A stretch of 64,000 nt of DNA from Mycteria americana (GCF_035582795.1 NC_134366.1:35551926-35615925); one strand, 5' to 3'. Shown: positions 49,636 to 61,067, numbered from the stretch's first letter. Notes: generated by a model not told the origin, from the letters alone. Program-made: numbers and translations.

Positions 49636-49745
49636 GATTTATCTCCTTCAAGGGGGACAATTCTCAGCTGAGTGGTCTCAACTGCCATTGTGGTTGTACT
49701 GATGTAATGGGAACCGGTGGTGCTCATCACTGTGCTGGGATGAAA
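49636..49745 (-). CDS. Probable minus-strand exon, first coding or internal
   Basis: This is the best coding candidate in the window. Upstream on the minus strand, GGTGTTTTTTTCTCTTCAG is a textbook acceptor. Downstream, GATAAATC is followed by GTAAGT, a consensus donor. The 110 bp are open across the frame FHPSTV-MSTTGSHYIS-TTTMAVETTQ-LRIVPLEGDK-S, split after two bases of the last codon. Two in-frame ATGs lie at 49727-49725 and 49688-49686. The second sits in ACAATGG, a strong initiation context. The segment could therefore be a 5'UTR-plus-start exon or an internal exon. The Ser/Thr-rich start and the LRIVPLEGD end look like an ordinary cytosolic N-terminus. I do not recognise the family. 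No other exon of the same gene was identified in the window, which would imply long flanking introns. Confidence 0.5.
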
Positions 49746-52700
49746 CTGAAGAGAAAAAAACACCGCATTTCACTGTAAGCTCTGTAACCTGGCTGGGGTT
49801 TGGATCAGATCCCATGTACTTTAGGGTAGAAAATCTCTCACTTACCTTTGGAAAAGCAGTTTCTGAACAAACAAGCAAGCAAAAAGCCCTGTTTCACAGT
49901 AGCCTCGGTTGCTAAAAGGAGTCTGGTGCCCAGTTCCTGATCTGTGCTTAAGCACCTCCTGAAATGGATCAGGATGCTCTTAGTGGTGTAGAATTTCCTG
50001 GGGTACAATAACCGCCCTCTAGAGCTGTTGAATTAGTCTGTACAAATCTATAGCTGTGTTTTCCCTAGTGCATAAAGAGAGTAACAGTGTTAAAGACCAG
50101 ACAGCTATACAGTTAACGTAAGTACTTATCACCTGTCTAGCCATAGGTGGAGACATAGATCTTCCAGGGACCTGTATGACTTCCGTACTGCAACTTGGTT
50201 TCTGAAAAGCAGAGGTAACACATACTTTCAGTAAACCTCATCTCCTCCCCCACTGCTCCTTCCTCTGTAGGAATGACAGATCACGTAAAATGGGTAGCGT
50301 CGGCCAACACCCTGTTTCTTCGCACAGTTCACCTCACGGGCTGCTAAGGAAAGTGTCAGTGCTCAGACATGTCTACCACTGTCCTGGTCCTGTCTCCCAC
50401 CCACCTTGTGAATTTTCTGGAAAAAACAAAGTAACAGATTTTTATCATATCCATTTCATATCTCCTTCTTCATCTTTTCAAGGCCTTTTTATGGTTTCCC
50501 CAGCCTTAATCCATTCTCCCACCCTTTTCTGCTGCCCTGCAGAGTCAGGGGTTCACAAGTCACCTTGACATCAGCTGACTATTTTTCAGCAAGATGATGA
50601 TATTTACATGGATATTGGAGGCAAATGCTTTAATAACATTAAATTAGGCAATTACAGTAAAGTTAAAGTCTAAGATGCACACTAAAGACCCAGAATCATT
50701 CAGAGGACTCAACTGAAGCTAATACATATGGGCTGTTAATCAGTAACATGACCTCTAAGACTATGAGGGACAGTTGTTGGAAAGAGCTGTCATTCTCCTC
50801 TGCTAGAGCCTGAAGGAAGCTGGCTCCTTCATTTGCCTTCAGAGCTTGATAATGACTGGTAGGTTGCAGAAAAAGGAAAGAGTATGAGATTCAATGAAGA
50901 AACCAATAGCTTTTTTGCTTCCTACAATCTGAAGTGCTGAATTTAATATCTGTATACTAACATCCCACTATTACTAGTCCTTCTGCACGCGTAGCTGAAC
51001 TGCTGCATGATCTCACTACGCTAATTCTGACCCAGAACTGGTTAGTTTACTTAATGCAGTTTCTGAAAAGGCCAGTCACCAAAATTTGAGAAAATAAATG
51101 GTTAAAAAGTACTCATGTCCTCACCACAGATACAGCATAATAACTGCACATACTTGTAGCTCCCTCACTAGAATAGCAATTCAAACGTAGAGAACCACAC
51201 AATGAAAGAATGTAAATGCTTTTAAGACAATTGGGGGATTTTGGCTAAGATGGGTATGACATATCCTTCTTGGTATTTGTGCTGGAATAGTGATCTGCTG
51301 TGTCTGTCTTCAGTAGGTGGGATGGCTGCTGGTGGGTACATGTTAGAGCAAGTACAATCTATTTCTAGAGCCAAGGTTAGGAGGAAAGTCCAGAAGCCAT
51401 AAGTGATGGTTACTGCTCATTCTCTTCTAATGAGTCACTGCCACAGATGCACTAGAAAATGATTCCTAGAGACTACAATGTCATCTTTTTGCAGAACTGC
51501 CTTCTTTTCTCCCTAAATTTCCCTCTCCAGACTGACTCACTCTCTGCACTTAGTGTCTGTACACAGAAGATATTTTCACCCTAGCTTTAGTCTGGTCTCC
51601 ATTTTTGCAATTTTTTGCCAAGAGCTATTTTTGCCAGAAGTCACATGTATGTGGGATTCTGCCACAAAACCAACCTATTTAAAACCACTAGCACCAATAA
51701 TAAACTCTAAAATTAAAATGGGGAGGAGGACTGAATCTAAAAATGTGGTCTATTTTAGGTAATGGATCAATGTTTCTATTTTGAAGTAAATTATCTTCCA
51801 AATGTGATTCTGTTTGTCAGCAAAAGAGCATAATAGCAAATTGAGTAGACTATTTTTCAGCAAAGGAAAGGATACGCACATGAGTTTTGGTGACCGCCTG
51901 TCCCAAATTTATAGTCAGATGTCGAAACCTTGATCCAACCTACTAGAAGATTGTAACTCTTTGAGGAAGACATTAGAAATTTATGAAGTATCTCACAGAT
52001 TTGATGTCAAACAACAGATAACACTTATGCAGCAACTTTAAGACAAAAAAATCTTTCATTTCCTTACAAACTTCCTAGAGAATTTAATCCCATTGCTACT
52101 AAAATTTTTAAAGTATGTTTGAATAGCTTTTGTAAGTTACATCAATCAATCACAGCTATACAGTCAAGCTCTTTGTGTATCAATCTTTTCACATGCTAGT
52201 CAGGATCTTATCTCAAATATTTATCACATGGTAAATACTAGCAATAAAAGGCCCAAGTACTTAAACCTATTGGCTTTATATACAGTTGTGCTGTGTAAAG
52301 ATAGGTACAGACCCGAGGCTGACAGAAAACATAATGTTTATATTTTTATTAGCCAAGTTTGCTCTACTTGGATGAAAACAGTGATGGCAACTGTTCCACC
52401 CCTTAAAAAGAAAAAACAATCTTTCTCTTACCGGAATAAATGGAAAATTTATTTTGCATAGAGGCATAAAAATAGCAAAAATTTAGGTAAGACCTAGTGA
52501 AGTTTATGCAGAGGTGCCTGTGGTGAACTGTCAAGCTTAAGACAGCATGCAAACTAAGATGCTTAATAACAATAATTCTAATAATTTTAGAACAAAACTC
52601 TTGCAATGTTTATGCTGCTGACACACATGAAAAATATAGAAAATGACAAGATGGTTTCTGCAGAGGCAACAAATGTTTGCAGTAGCACTATCCATCATCT

Positions 52701-54349
52701 TTCACATATATATCATGTTTGTGACATACAGTTTTCCAGAATGCACTCATGCTAAAATGATATATTTATGTAGACCAAATAATTCCTGTCTCGCCATTAG
52801 CTTATTAGCTTCTTTTCCAGCTGAGACAATGTTGTTGAAAAATTTGGTTGGAAAGGAATAACTTATTTTCATCTGTGGCTATGTGGTGCTTGTGACCATG
52901 GAAATTCCAAACAGTTTCTGATATGTCTATGCTCCCACATGGTTAAAGGAGAACAAACCATTGTTTACCTGTCTTCACTCTCTTTTCCTCATCTGCCTGG
53001 AAGTTCCTGCAGGAGATACCTCTTTTCACTCTGAAATAGATGGAAATGTTAGGGCACATCCTCTCAAGGGGGTGTCTGTCCTGGTTGTGGGTACTTAAAG
53101 TGGTAAGTTTAGGTTTCCTTTCCTTACAGTGGTAACAAATACAGAGCTGTGGCTAAGGAAAGGCTAGATAGACCATCTTGCTGAGGGAAAGCTGGAGAGC
53201 CCAAGGGCAGAATGTGGTTACTAAGAGTCCTCTGGTGAGTTTGCATCAGCGGGAGTTTCCCAGGGCCTTGTCACCACAGCCGTTCTGTGCCTCCTTCTCT
53301 CCTGATCATGTCCTTGTCCTTCAGCTTCTGCCACCTCCATATCCTCACTCAAGCCTACCATTACTCCAAATGACTATGACTTCTGTTGCTGCTTTGCATT
53401 TTGGCTGACTGGTACAGACAGGTTACAAGAGGAATCCACAAGAAAGCTGTACGCTCCTACTGACTCTGAACAGATTTTTACTTATGCGGCAAACCAGAGC
53501 CTATCCCAATATCTGGGCTGTGATCAGAACTTGGGACTAGTCTAAGCCTAGGCTACTTTGGAGAGTATGTCCTAGCTTGAGTAAAGCAGAGAAGCACTAA
53601 CAAAATTAAAACATTAAGAATTACTTTAAATTAAGTAAAAAGTCTTCATATTTGCCTTATGCAAATAGTGCAATCTGAAACTGAATGCAGCTCAAGGAGT
53701 TGGGGCTCGTGTTTTTTTTAACATGGTTAGGTCAATCTGTCTATGATTAGATGTTGGTTTTATAGCCACTGAAGAAATAGCTGAAAGTGTTTATGATATT
53801 CTCTGGAAGCATCTGCCTCATAAAATCAAAACATAGTATTTCCAGAAAACATTGGTAAGTTGGCTTTGCTATCTGTCATTAGAAAATCATCTTTTGTGTT
53901 GTTTGCAATCTGACATACTTGCAACTTATCTCTTCTTTATAATAATTGTTCTTCTTTTTTCTACCTCAGTAAGCTAACAGAAGGATCTGGGTTCTAAGCT
54001 CGTCATTCCTTCTTCATTCACTCTTCCTTTCAACCAGGCACATAGAAAAATAACTCTTGTTAAATGCCAAAGTACTGGATTCCATGTTTTCAGTGCTGAA
54101 AAGAAAAGTCATTGCCCTTTTCAAGTTAAAAAGCCACACTTGTTACTCTTCCCCTTCAAGCCTAATCACACATATTTAAGGTGTCTGACAGCCACAAGTG
54201 ACATTGCTTACAGTCTCTTGAAACTCGCACTTCTTGATAGCTTTAATATCCTTTTAAATAACTGTTACTTGTTACTTTCCTTTAAAAGAGAAAACTGCCT
54301 ATTTTTTAACAGTACTTCAATAGTGCGAAATTAATCTTTTTGGATCTGA
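49746..54349. other. Non-coding stretch, possible upstream intron
   Basis: No gene was recognised. The frame 50290-50568 crosses a small CpG spot (GTAGCGTCGGCC at about 50295) but has no motifs or splice framing. A CTCF-core-like word (CTAGAGGGCGGT on the minus strand) lies at about 50010-50025. The remainder is AT-rich unique DNA. If the 49.6-kb exon is real, this is upstream intron or 5' flank. Confidence 0.45.
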
Positions 54350-54515
54350 AAAAGTTGTCAATCTATAAACCCAGCCCTTTTTAGCGCCTTCTCTGAAGTC
54401 GGCAGAGGAGCTAGCTGGAAGGGGCCAGCGGGCTGACCTGCGCAGGTCCCCTTCATGCAGCCCGTTGTGCAAGAGTGTCCCCAGCGGGCCCGACGTGCCT
54501 TGGATGATCAGCCAC
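54350..54515. other. Short GC-rich, CpG-containing pocket
   Basis: CpGs are grouped (TAGCGCC, AGTCGGCAG, AGCGGGC, TGCGCAGG, GCGGGCCCGACGTG) within AT-rich flanks, directly beside the CR1 tail at 54553. It may be an old repeat fragment or a small regulatory core. Neither frames nor splice signals support coding. Confidence 0.3.
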
Positions 54516-54552
54516 TCTAAACTAATGCTTTGTTTTATTTATTTCCTATTTC

Positions 54553-54708
54553 TTTGTTCAGTTGGAAGGGACCTACAACAATCATCTAGCCCAACTGCCT
54601 GATCACTTCAGGGCTGACCAGAAGTTAAAGCATCTTATTAAGGGCATTGTCCAAATGCTTCTTAAACACTGACAGGCACGGGGCATTGACCACCCCTCTA
54701 GGAAGCCT
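54553..54708 (-). mobile_element. CR1 LINE, truncated 3' end, minus orientation
   Basis: Read on the minus strand it shows GAGGGGTGGTCAATGCCCCG, TTTAAGAAGCATTTGGACAA, GGGCTAGATGATTGTTGTAG and GTCCCTTCCAACTGAAC, which is the canonical order of a CR1 3' region. The tail ends near 54553 without clear ATTCTATG repeats. It is severely 5'-truncated and carries no coding domain. It lies about 370 bp from the LTR at 55081 in the same orientation, by separate insertion. Confidence 0.9.
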
Positions 54709-55075
54709 TTGGCTCTGCTTTAACTTGTTTTCACGCCTTCACTGACATATGCCTGACCTTTATCACTGCCTGCAGTTACACAGGCCTTCATCCTGAGCGA
54801 CGATGAGAGGCTAGTTCGGGAGATGTAGGAGCTGCAGTTTCTAGCACACTTGATGGAAGGAACAAGCCATGTCAGTCTATGTGGAATAGAAGCTCGAGAA
54901 ACTGAAAAATAGCTCTGCTTTCTTGTAATTTCACTTTCCCAGTTGCTCTGAACACCAGCTATGTAATTACTTCAGTAATATCCAGAGACTAGAGATACAG
55001 CCCGGTAGGTGCTCACTGTGCTTTGAACCGTACCCTCAGTAGGTACTGAGACTGCTGGAAGAAGACACTGCTTAG

Positions 55076-55643
55076 TCCTCTGTTGTGGTTTAGCCCCAGT
55101 CGGCAATTAAGAACCACCCAGCTGCTCACTCACCCTCCCCCCCGTGCGATGGGGGAGAGAATCGGAAGAGCAAAAGTAAGAAAACTAGTGGGTTGAGATA
55201 AGAACAGTTTAATAATTGGAACCAAAAAATAATAACAATAAATTGTAATGAGAAGGAAAACAACAAGAGAGCGAGAGAGGAACAAAACCCAGGAAAAAAA
55301 AACCAGTGATACAACCGCTCATCACCCGCCGACCGACACCCAGCCAGTCCCTGAGCAGCGGTCCCTGCCCCCCAGCCAACTCCCCCCAGTTTATATATGA
55401 GCATGACGCCATATGGTATGGAAGAGCCCTTTGGCCAGTTTGGCTGTGCCCCCTCCCAGCTTCTTGTGCACCTGGCAGAGCATGGGAAGCTGAAAAGCCC
55501 TTGACCAGTGTAAACACCACTTAGCAACAACTAAAACATCAGTGTGTTATCAACATTATTCTCATCCTAAATCCACAACACAGCACTATACCAGCTACTA
55601 GGAAGAAAATTAACTCTATCCCAGCCGAAACCAGGACATCCTC
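55076..55643. repeat. Target-site duplication TCCTC flanking the second LTR
   Basis: TCCTC at 55076-55080 is repeated exactly at 55639-55643, directly abutting the TG/CA ends of the element. The length of 5 bp matches that at the first LTR. Confidence 0.85.
55081..55638 (-). mobile_element. Solo LTR of an avian ERVL-like endogenous retrovirus
   Basis: The element is 558 bp. On the minus strand it starts TGTCCTGGTTTCGGCT, continues GGGATAGAGTTAATTTTCTT and ends AAACCACAACA. It shares its start, middle and end motifs with 21625-22217 and is flanked by an exact TCCTC duplication, so it is a complete solo LTR of the same or a sister family. It differs from the first copy in its 3' half, having an A/T-rich insert where the first is G/C-richer, so a distinct subfamily is likely. 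No retroviral genes adjoin it. The antisense and sense frames in 55126-55530 are not genes. Confidence 0.9.
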
Positions 55644-57215
55644 AAAACCTTGTTAGGCTTCTGTGAAGAGCTGATGCTGCTAGTGTGTACATTGACAGAA
55701 TCTCAGAGAACTAAAAATCACCTGTGTTGGGAAATGTGTGAAAGCGTCATTAAAAATAAATATATATATATATAATAAAAAGGACATTGCTTGTTGTAAA
55801 AAGTCTTCATTACAGTATCTCCAGCTAAATCATTTAAGGACAAAGCTTATCAAACAACTTCTGAAACTTCTTATTGGTCAATTCAGTACCATATTAAATA
55901 TCATATCAACACAATACATTCATGCTTGTCTAATCATGGTCAGTATTATGCTGGGAGTCACCTGGGGTACAGTCCCACCAGCAGCTCCCCTACCTCTGTC
56001 TTCACCCTAATTGACTTAGCAAAAAAAAGCCCTTTGTTTTTTCACTAAACCTACTTGGAGGGTGAAGTGACATTAAACAGGGTGAGCTGATGAAACCACT
56101 CCTTGCCACTGAAAAGGAAAACCACTCCTTGTCTTTCCCCTCCTCTGTGTTCCCCAGCACCTACCTGCTCCCACCACATAGGTAGCACCGGGGGACCTCT
56201 CTGTGACCTGTTCAGCTCAGTGACCCAGCACACAAGTTCAGAAAAAAGAAAAGAAAAGAGCATATTCTGCTTGAATAGTGAGTTCAGTTGGCTCGGGGAG
56301 GGGACTGACGAGTATTAGAGCAAGAAGAGAAGGAGAAAGGACTGTGCGGTCGCCAACAGTGCTTATAGAAGAGAGACTTGCAAGGAGGCCCTCTGAGTAC
56401 AGGAGGAGCAAGACCTCCTCCTTGTCAGGGAGATGTTAGAAAAGCCCAGAGGCTTATGGAAATACACCCTGGAAAAATTCATCCTCTGTTTTTTTCAAAT
56501 GTGTCAGTGTTTACTTGTGTGAGTATTGCCAGGAATAATACCGATGAGAAGGAAGAAAGATGAAATACAGTTGAAAACAGATTGTCTTTGTAAAATCACT
56601 GGAACAGTATTAACCTGGACAAGTATAAGAACAAAAAAAACACTGCATATGTTCAGCACATGTTTTTCTTTTTTTAATATATTGCTGCTTTCTGACAAGT
56701 TTATTTAATATTTTTTGTTGTTTCTAGGCTACCTAATACTATCTGTCTTAAATTCTGGCATTTAAATCTAGTTTTCATTTATTAAATCAAATACTCTGAA
56801 CATCCTGAAAAGAATAATTTATTATTATAGCACCAAATAAAAACAAAATATTTTGAATAGAAAATACATTACCCGTAGGATTGGTAAAATAACAACACTT
56901 AAATACTGATTTTCTATATACTCTGCATTTAACCAGTTTTATTAATATAATTTTATTAATAAAAATTAAAACAAAATAAAAAGCCAATTATTACATTATG
57001 AAAATATAAACAGATTTATTGCTCTAAAACTATATTCTGTAAAGCAAGACTAGTGTGTGTTGTCTATTTTGTCCAGCTTTAATAACTGTAAAGCTTAGAT
57101 AAAAATAGTAACAAAGAATTACATGATTTTGAAGATCCACTGGGCAACCACCTATATACCAGTCTGAAAGTGGCTTCCTCCAACAGGCCATAAGTGTGAT
57201 GTTCTTCATGTCTTT
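55644..57215. other. AT-rich non-coding stretch
   Basis: No supported gene was found. It includes a (TA)n microsatellite at 55759-55775 and a moderately GC-rich segment at about 55960-56450 with overlapping frames on both strands and no motifs. The rest is AT-rich. Confidence 0.5.
55759..55775. repeat. (TA)n microsatellite
   Basis: An AT dinucleotide run of about eight units is flanked by A-rich sequence. Confidence 0.9.
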
Positions 57216-57219
57216 CTAC

Positions 57220-57386
57220 CTTGCTGTGCCTGAGGCTGGTTCATGCAAAGCCTGATGATTTCTGTGGGCTACCAATGGACAGCACTTCCGAGCATCCTGA
57301 GCGTGCACCCTGAGGTCAACCTTACGACCATTCTCAAGAGGCGATGTCGACGCATCCATGCATGTATCTGCACACCACATATAGGC
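57220..57386 (-). CDS. CpG-rich open segment with splice-like edges
   Basis: On the minus strand, CATGATCTTCCCCAG precedes 57386 and GCAAG followed by GTAGAAAG ends the segment at 57220. One frame is open throughout, beginning AYMWCADTCMDAST and continuing NGRKVDLRVHAQDARKC. At least six CpGs fall within about 90 bp (57290-57360, for example GGCGATGTCGACGC on the plus strand) in a region otherwise almost devoid of CpG. This suggests recent arrival, lack of methylation or selection. The donor is weak and no family is recognised. It may be an exon, an exapted repeat or a fragment of an inserted copy. Confidence 0.2.
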
Positions 57387-58017
57387 CTGGGGAAGATCAT
57401 GCACAGCTCCAAAGTCCTATTCTGTTACCAGTGATACTTAAAACTCCCAGAACAAAGCATGTCAAAATAAAGCATATTCTATCTACTATATTTTTTGTAT
57501 GTCACCTGTTAGAAATTCAATTTCTTTGTTCCTTTAGGCTGGTCTCCTACAGCCAGCATAGGAAATTATAAGTCCCATCAAGAATTCCTTTCATGTCAGG
57601 GAAAATTCCTTTGGAAAATATTTGTTCCATGCTTTATGCGCTTCCATTTTAAATTTCCTTTCTTAGCCATAAAAAATGCATGCAAACCCCCTCTAAATAT
57701 GTCCACCAAATTGATTTCATATAAAATAGTTACAAAATTTAGAGCCATGATTATATTCATAAATGATCTGAGACGCTGAGAAATATTTTAACATTAATAT
57801 AGCAAAGCAAGCCCATAACACAAACACAACAGCATCCTATTTTTTCACAGTTTAGACTTAACTTTAAAACTGATTCTTTTTTTTTTTTTTTGTTACATGC
57901 TATACATTCCAAATAGGTGCACAGGTTGTCACCACCCTGGCTTTCTGAGTAACAACAACGTGTTCTAAAGCAATGCTAAGTTTATCCATGGACTCTCTCT
58001 TTTTTTTTTTTCCCCAG
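57387..58017. other. AT-rich non-coding stretch with poly-T runs
   Basis: No gene was found. There is a poly-T run at about 57877-57891. A second long pyrimidine tract ends in TTTCCCCAG at 58017, a very strong splice-acceptor shape on the plus strand. The sequence after it (58018 onwards) is open for about 22 codons to TAA at about 58084, and no donor was found, so at most it would be a terminal exon. Confidence 0.4.
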
Positions 58018-58304
58018 AGGAATGCCTCCACTCTTCTGACTTCAGTCCCTCAGGGCTTCAGCATAACCCAGTATTCCTTAATTTAAGCTTGGTTTTGATG
58101 TCATGGATATTATTGTTTTCAAAATTTTACAGCTTTCATTTTCCTTAGTCATAAAAGGCATCACATGCATCAGCAGCTATTTTACATCCTTTCTGCCCTC
58201 CCGTGACCTACATCCAAAACTCCCCTTACATGCAAATCTTTCTACACAGTCAACAAAGTACTCTAAACCCAGCTTTAAATGAACTCTTTGTTGCAATCTT
58301 AATG

Positions 58305-58545
58305 AGGCAACAAAGTCCAGTAGTAAGGATTACTACTCTTGCCTCTTAGATTGGGCAGGTTTAAGTTCAGCGCCTATTCCACAAAGGCTTTTCTTATCAC
58401 TTCAGGCAAGTCAGCTAGGAGGATCCAGGCACTTAAATATCTTTTTTTGAATATGGAATTTAACATCTCTGTGCTTTGATATCCCAGCTGTACTCGGGGT
58501 AATAAAACTCCCTGATTTTACCAGAGTGTTGTGAGCGTAAGTATG
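58305..58545 (+). mobile_element. Ancient tRNA-derived SINE, MIR/CORE-SINE-like
   Basis: The order of parts matches a MIR-type SINE. A tRNA-like head has a degraded B box, GGTTTAAGTTC, at 58358-58368. GGCAAGTCAGC follows at about 58404. The CATCTCTGTGCTTTGATATC stretch lies at about 58464-58483, corresponding to the usual CTCTGTGCCTCAGTTTCC. Next comes CAGCTGTACTCGGGGTAATA, corresponding to CATCTGTAAAATGGGGATAATA, and finally GTGTTGTGAGCGTAAG. An insertion-like AT-rich stretch separates two halves at about 58437-58462. A possible detached tail, AAGGCGCTATACAAAAGTAA, lies at about 58754-58773. Such elements predate birds and are usually highly decayed; this one is quite legible. Confidence 0.65.
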
Positions 58546-60898
58546 TCAAAAATTAGAGGTGTCTCACACATCCTGGCATAAGCATTTAGGGATAAGATCC
58601 CCTTTATGAGTCTTGCAGGGCTCTGATAGATTACAATGTGTAGACTCTTAAGCAATTGTTCAGAATGTATGTATGTAGGTATGTATGTATTTTTTATGAA
58701 CAGCAGAAAGATCTTGATTAAATTCTGATCCAAAACGGGAATTATGCAAAAAAAAGGCGCTATACAAAAGTAAGCTATTGCATTATTAATAAAGAAATAG
58801 AAGTAATAACTAAATTAAATAGGAAAATTAATACTACAATCATTTCACTTTTTACTATTAAATTAATTATTAAATACTATAAATAGCTTAAGCTCTCCTC
58901 AGTGTTCCAATTATGTTTCAACTGTGTATCACTCTATTATCAGTGCTGTATCTGCAGAGAGTGAAGACTTGAATAACATTATCTTCCAGTTTTTGCCTAC
59001 ATTAGTAATTGTAGCAACGCTGTTAACCACAGTTTACAGGACCTTACTGACAGGTATTTTCACTGTCTTTGCTTGCAAGGCAGACTGTTCAGCTTCGAGG
59101 GATGGTTTCACAACTTCAGTAAGCTGAATGAACACCCCACCACGGCTGATGCACACACTGCTCCCTGCCCTTCCCACCCTTCCTTTCTGCCCCAGCACTA
59201 ACCCCTCACGCCTGCTGCTCACAGGGTGCCAGCTCCAGAGCTAATGAGGTATTTCTGGGAGCCAGTTTCAGTCTGGAGTGGGCTACATCAACTTACAGCA
59301 AAGCCTGCGTCCTGTCAGAGCTGGAACAAGGAAGGATGGCGGGGCTTGAGGGGTCAGGAACATGTGGATGAGGAAGAGTGGGAGCAAGGGGCTGGGGAAT
59401 AAGACTTTCTTGGCCACTGAGCTCACTTTCATTCACTTCTGACTCTTGTCTTGTGTTCCTTCACTAAGAGTAAATATAGGCTAAAAAGATCAGAAGGCAG
59501 GGCAGCTTTGTTCATGCTAGTGATACTTTTGGCGGTTCTTTTCTGGAGTGTTCAGTATCTGCTGATGAGTCATATCCCAGACCCAGACCTCAGATTTTGG
59601 GGTCTTCTTCTGGTGAACTAGAAGACCAGACACTTGGGCTAACAGCAACCTCGACAAGTTCTCCCCAAACTGCAGGCACAGCTAATGGCACAAGTATCCT
59701 CTCCCCAGAAGCCAAACAGCAGGATGTGGCAATGATGGTCCTCAACTTGTGTGTGTGGCTGGGAGGTACTGGGCTGATCAAGAACCGTTTTTTCTTGAAA
59801 ACAAATAATAAAATGTCTGTAATAAAAAAAAAAGCTGACAGACTTTAGACCTATAGTTCTTAAACAATATAAAATGTTCAGCCAAGGAGTTTCTCCAAAT
59901 TACAGAATACCCTGAGACTTGTAAAACGAGTGGAATAGCAGTGCTTGATCACTCAGTTCAGCTTCTGGCATAAGAGAAATGGCTGGGAGCAAGGCCAAAG
60001 AGCATACTGGACCAGCTATTCTCACATGCCCTAGTAGCTCTCCAGGGAGCATTACTGTGTTGTACCAGTTAAAGCAGCATTATCTTCTCCTTGCAAATAT
60101 CTGTATCAGCAACATAGTAGACAGAGGATCAACTTTCAAAAATGTTTTGAGAAGTAACGGTGTTTCATCCTTATTGCTTATTTGTAGGGTCATCCACATA
60201 TTGTATGAAATTCAAATTATATGCTTTAAAACCCCTATGAGGCCGTCACATGTCCTGATGCTGCTGGTATACCATGTGACATGCAGAGTCCTTGTGAGAC
60301 ATCCCTCCTTCTGGGCTTAATTCTTCATTATGTATAACTTAAGCTAACTCTGCCCCATGTGGCCTATGAAGAGTAGGACAGACTAATTTCTCCTGTCCAC
60401 ACTTCCTACTTGAGTTTCCCCTCCTAGCACATCGGTCAACTTGTGCTTATATACCAGCTGAAGTGAAAACCGGCATGGATAAATGTGGAGTTTGGACTTG
60501 ACACCTGAGCTAAAGTAACAGCCATAAGGTACTCACGGGGGTCATGCTGCCAGCAAAGGCAGCTCAAGGGTCCAAACACAGCATGTATCTCTTTTCAGCT
60601 ATGCTACAGTCTCACAGCATGGCTGAGCCTATTATGAAGGAGGGAGGGAAGAAAAGACCTCATGATAGCAAGTAAAATTCGTGCAGAGGTATTCTGCTAA
60701 CCCCACGGTGAAGGAGTGGTTTCATGCCTTTTGTAGCTGATCTCCACTGCTGCCAAAAGGTGCAATTCCAGTCTCTGCAGGGCCACATCTTCTCACCTTC
60801 CCTTTGCGTTGGGGCTGTGCTGCTTCATCAGCACAGGCAGCTGAAACAGCTTGCTGACCTAGCTGAGAAAACACCTCTTTTGTGATTGTTTTTTCCAG
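58546..60898. other. Mixed non-coding stretch
   Basis: No supported gene was found. It includes the GTAT microsatellite at 58664-58690, a possible SINE tail near 58754-58773, and a moderately GC-rich part at about 59140-59420 with overlapping open frames on both strands. Frame 59979-60320 (plus, 113 codons) lacks motifs. Confidence 0.45.
58664..58690 (+). repeat. (GTAT)n microsatellite
   Basis: Six GTAT-type units with one GTAG interruption, ending in a T run. Confidence 0.9.
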
Positions 60899-61067
60899 CG
60901 GGGTTAAGTGAGCTTCTCTGAGTCACTGCATGGCCACACAAGCACCGGTGCTACCACAAGGGAGTCAATGGTGACGCACACCAGAATCGTTCTTTTTGGA
61001 AGAGCACCTTCTCAAGTTAGCTAAAGATAGCTGTGAAACCACACAGCTGAATATGAACCCGACGCAG
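60899..61067 (+). ncRNA. Candidate spliced exon, UTR or lncRNA type
   Basis: The acceptor TTTGTGATTGTTTTTTCCAG ends at 60898. The donor is near-perfect, GACGCAG followed by GTAAGTATG at 61068. The 169 bp between have early stops in all three frames, so it cannot be an internal coding exon. It could be a lncRNA exon or a 5'UTR exon. In the latter case its last ATG (A at -3), near 61053, would give MNPTQ and splice exactly between codons. Several CpGs (CAAGCACCGG, GTGACGCAC, AATCGTT, CCCGACGC) stand out against the flanks. No downstream exon was identified before the window ends. Confidence 0.3.

Noticed and set aside
55126..55530. 134-codon minus-strand frame and its overlapping neighbours
   Set aside because: Lies entirely inside the solo LTR 55081-55638; LTRs of this class are non-coding and no retroviral protein motif is present.
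60534..60560. Minus-strand donor CCCCC|GTGAGTACC just after an ATG
   Set aside because: The only nearby acceptor would leave an exon of about ten bases; no credible exon can be built.
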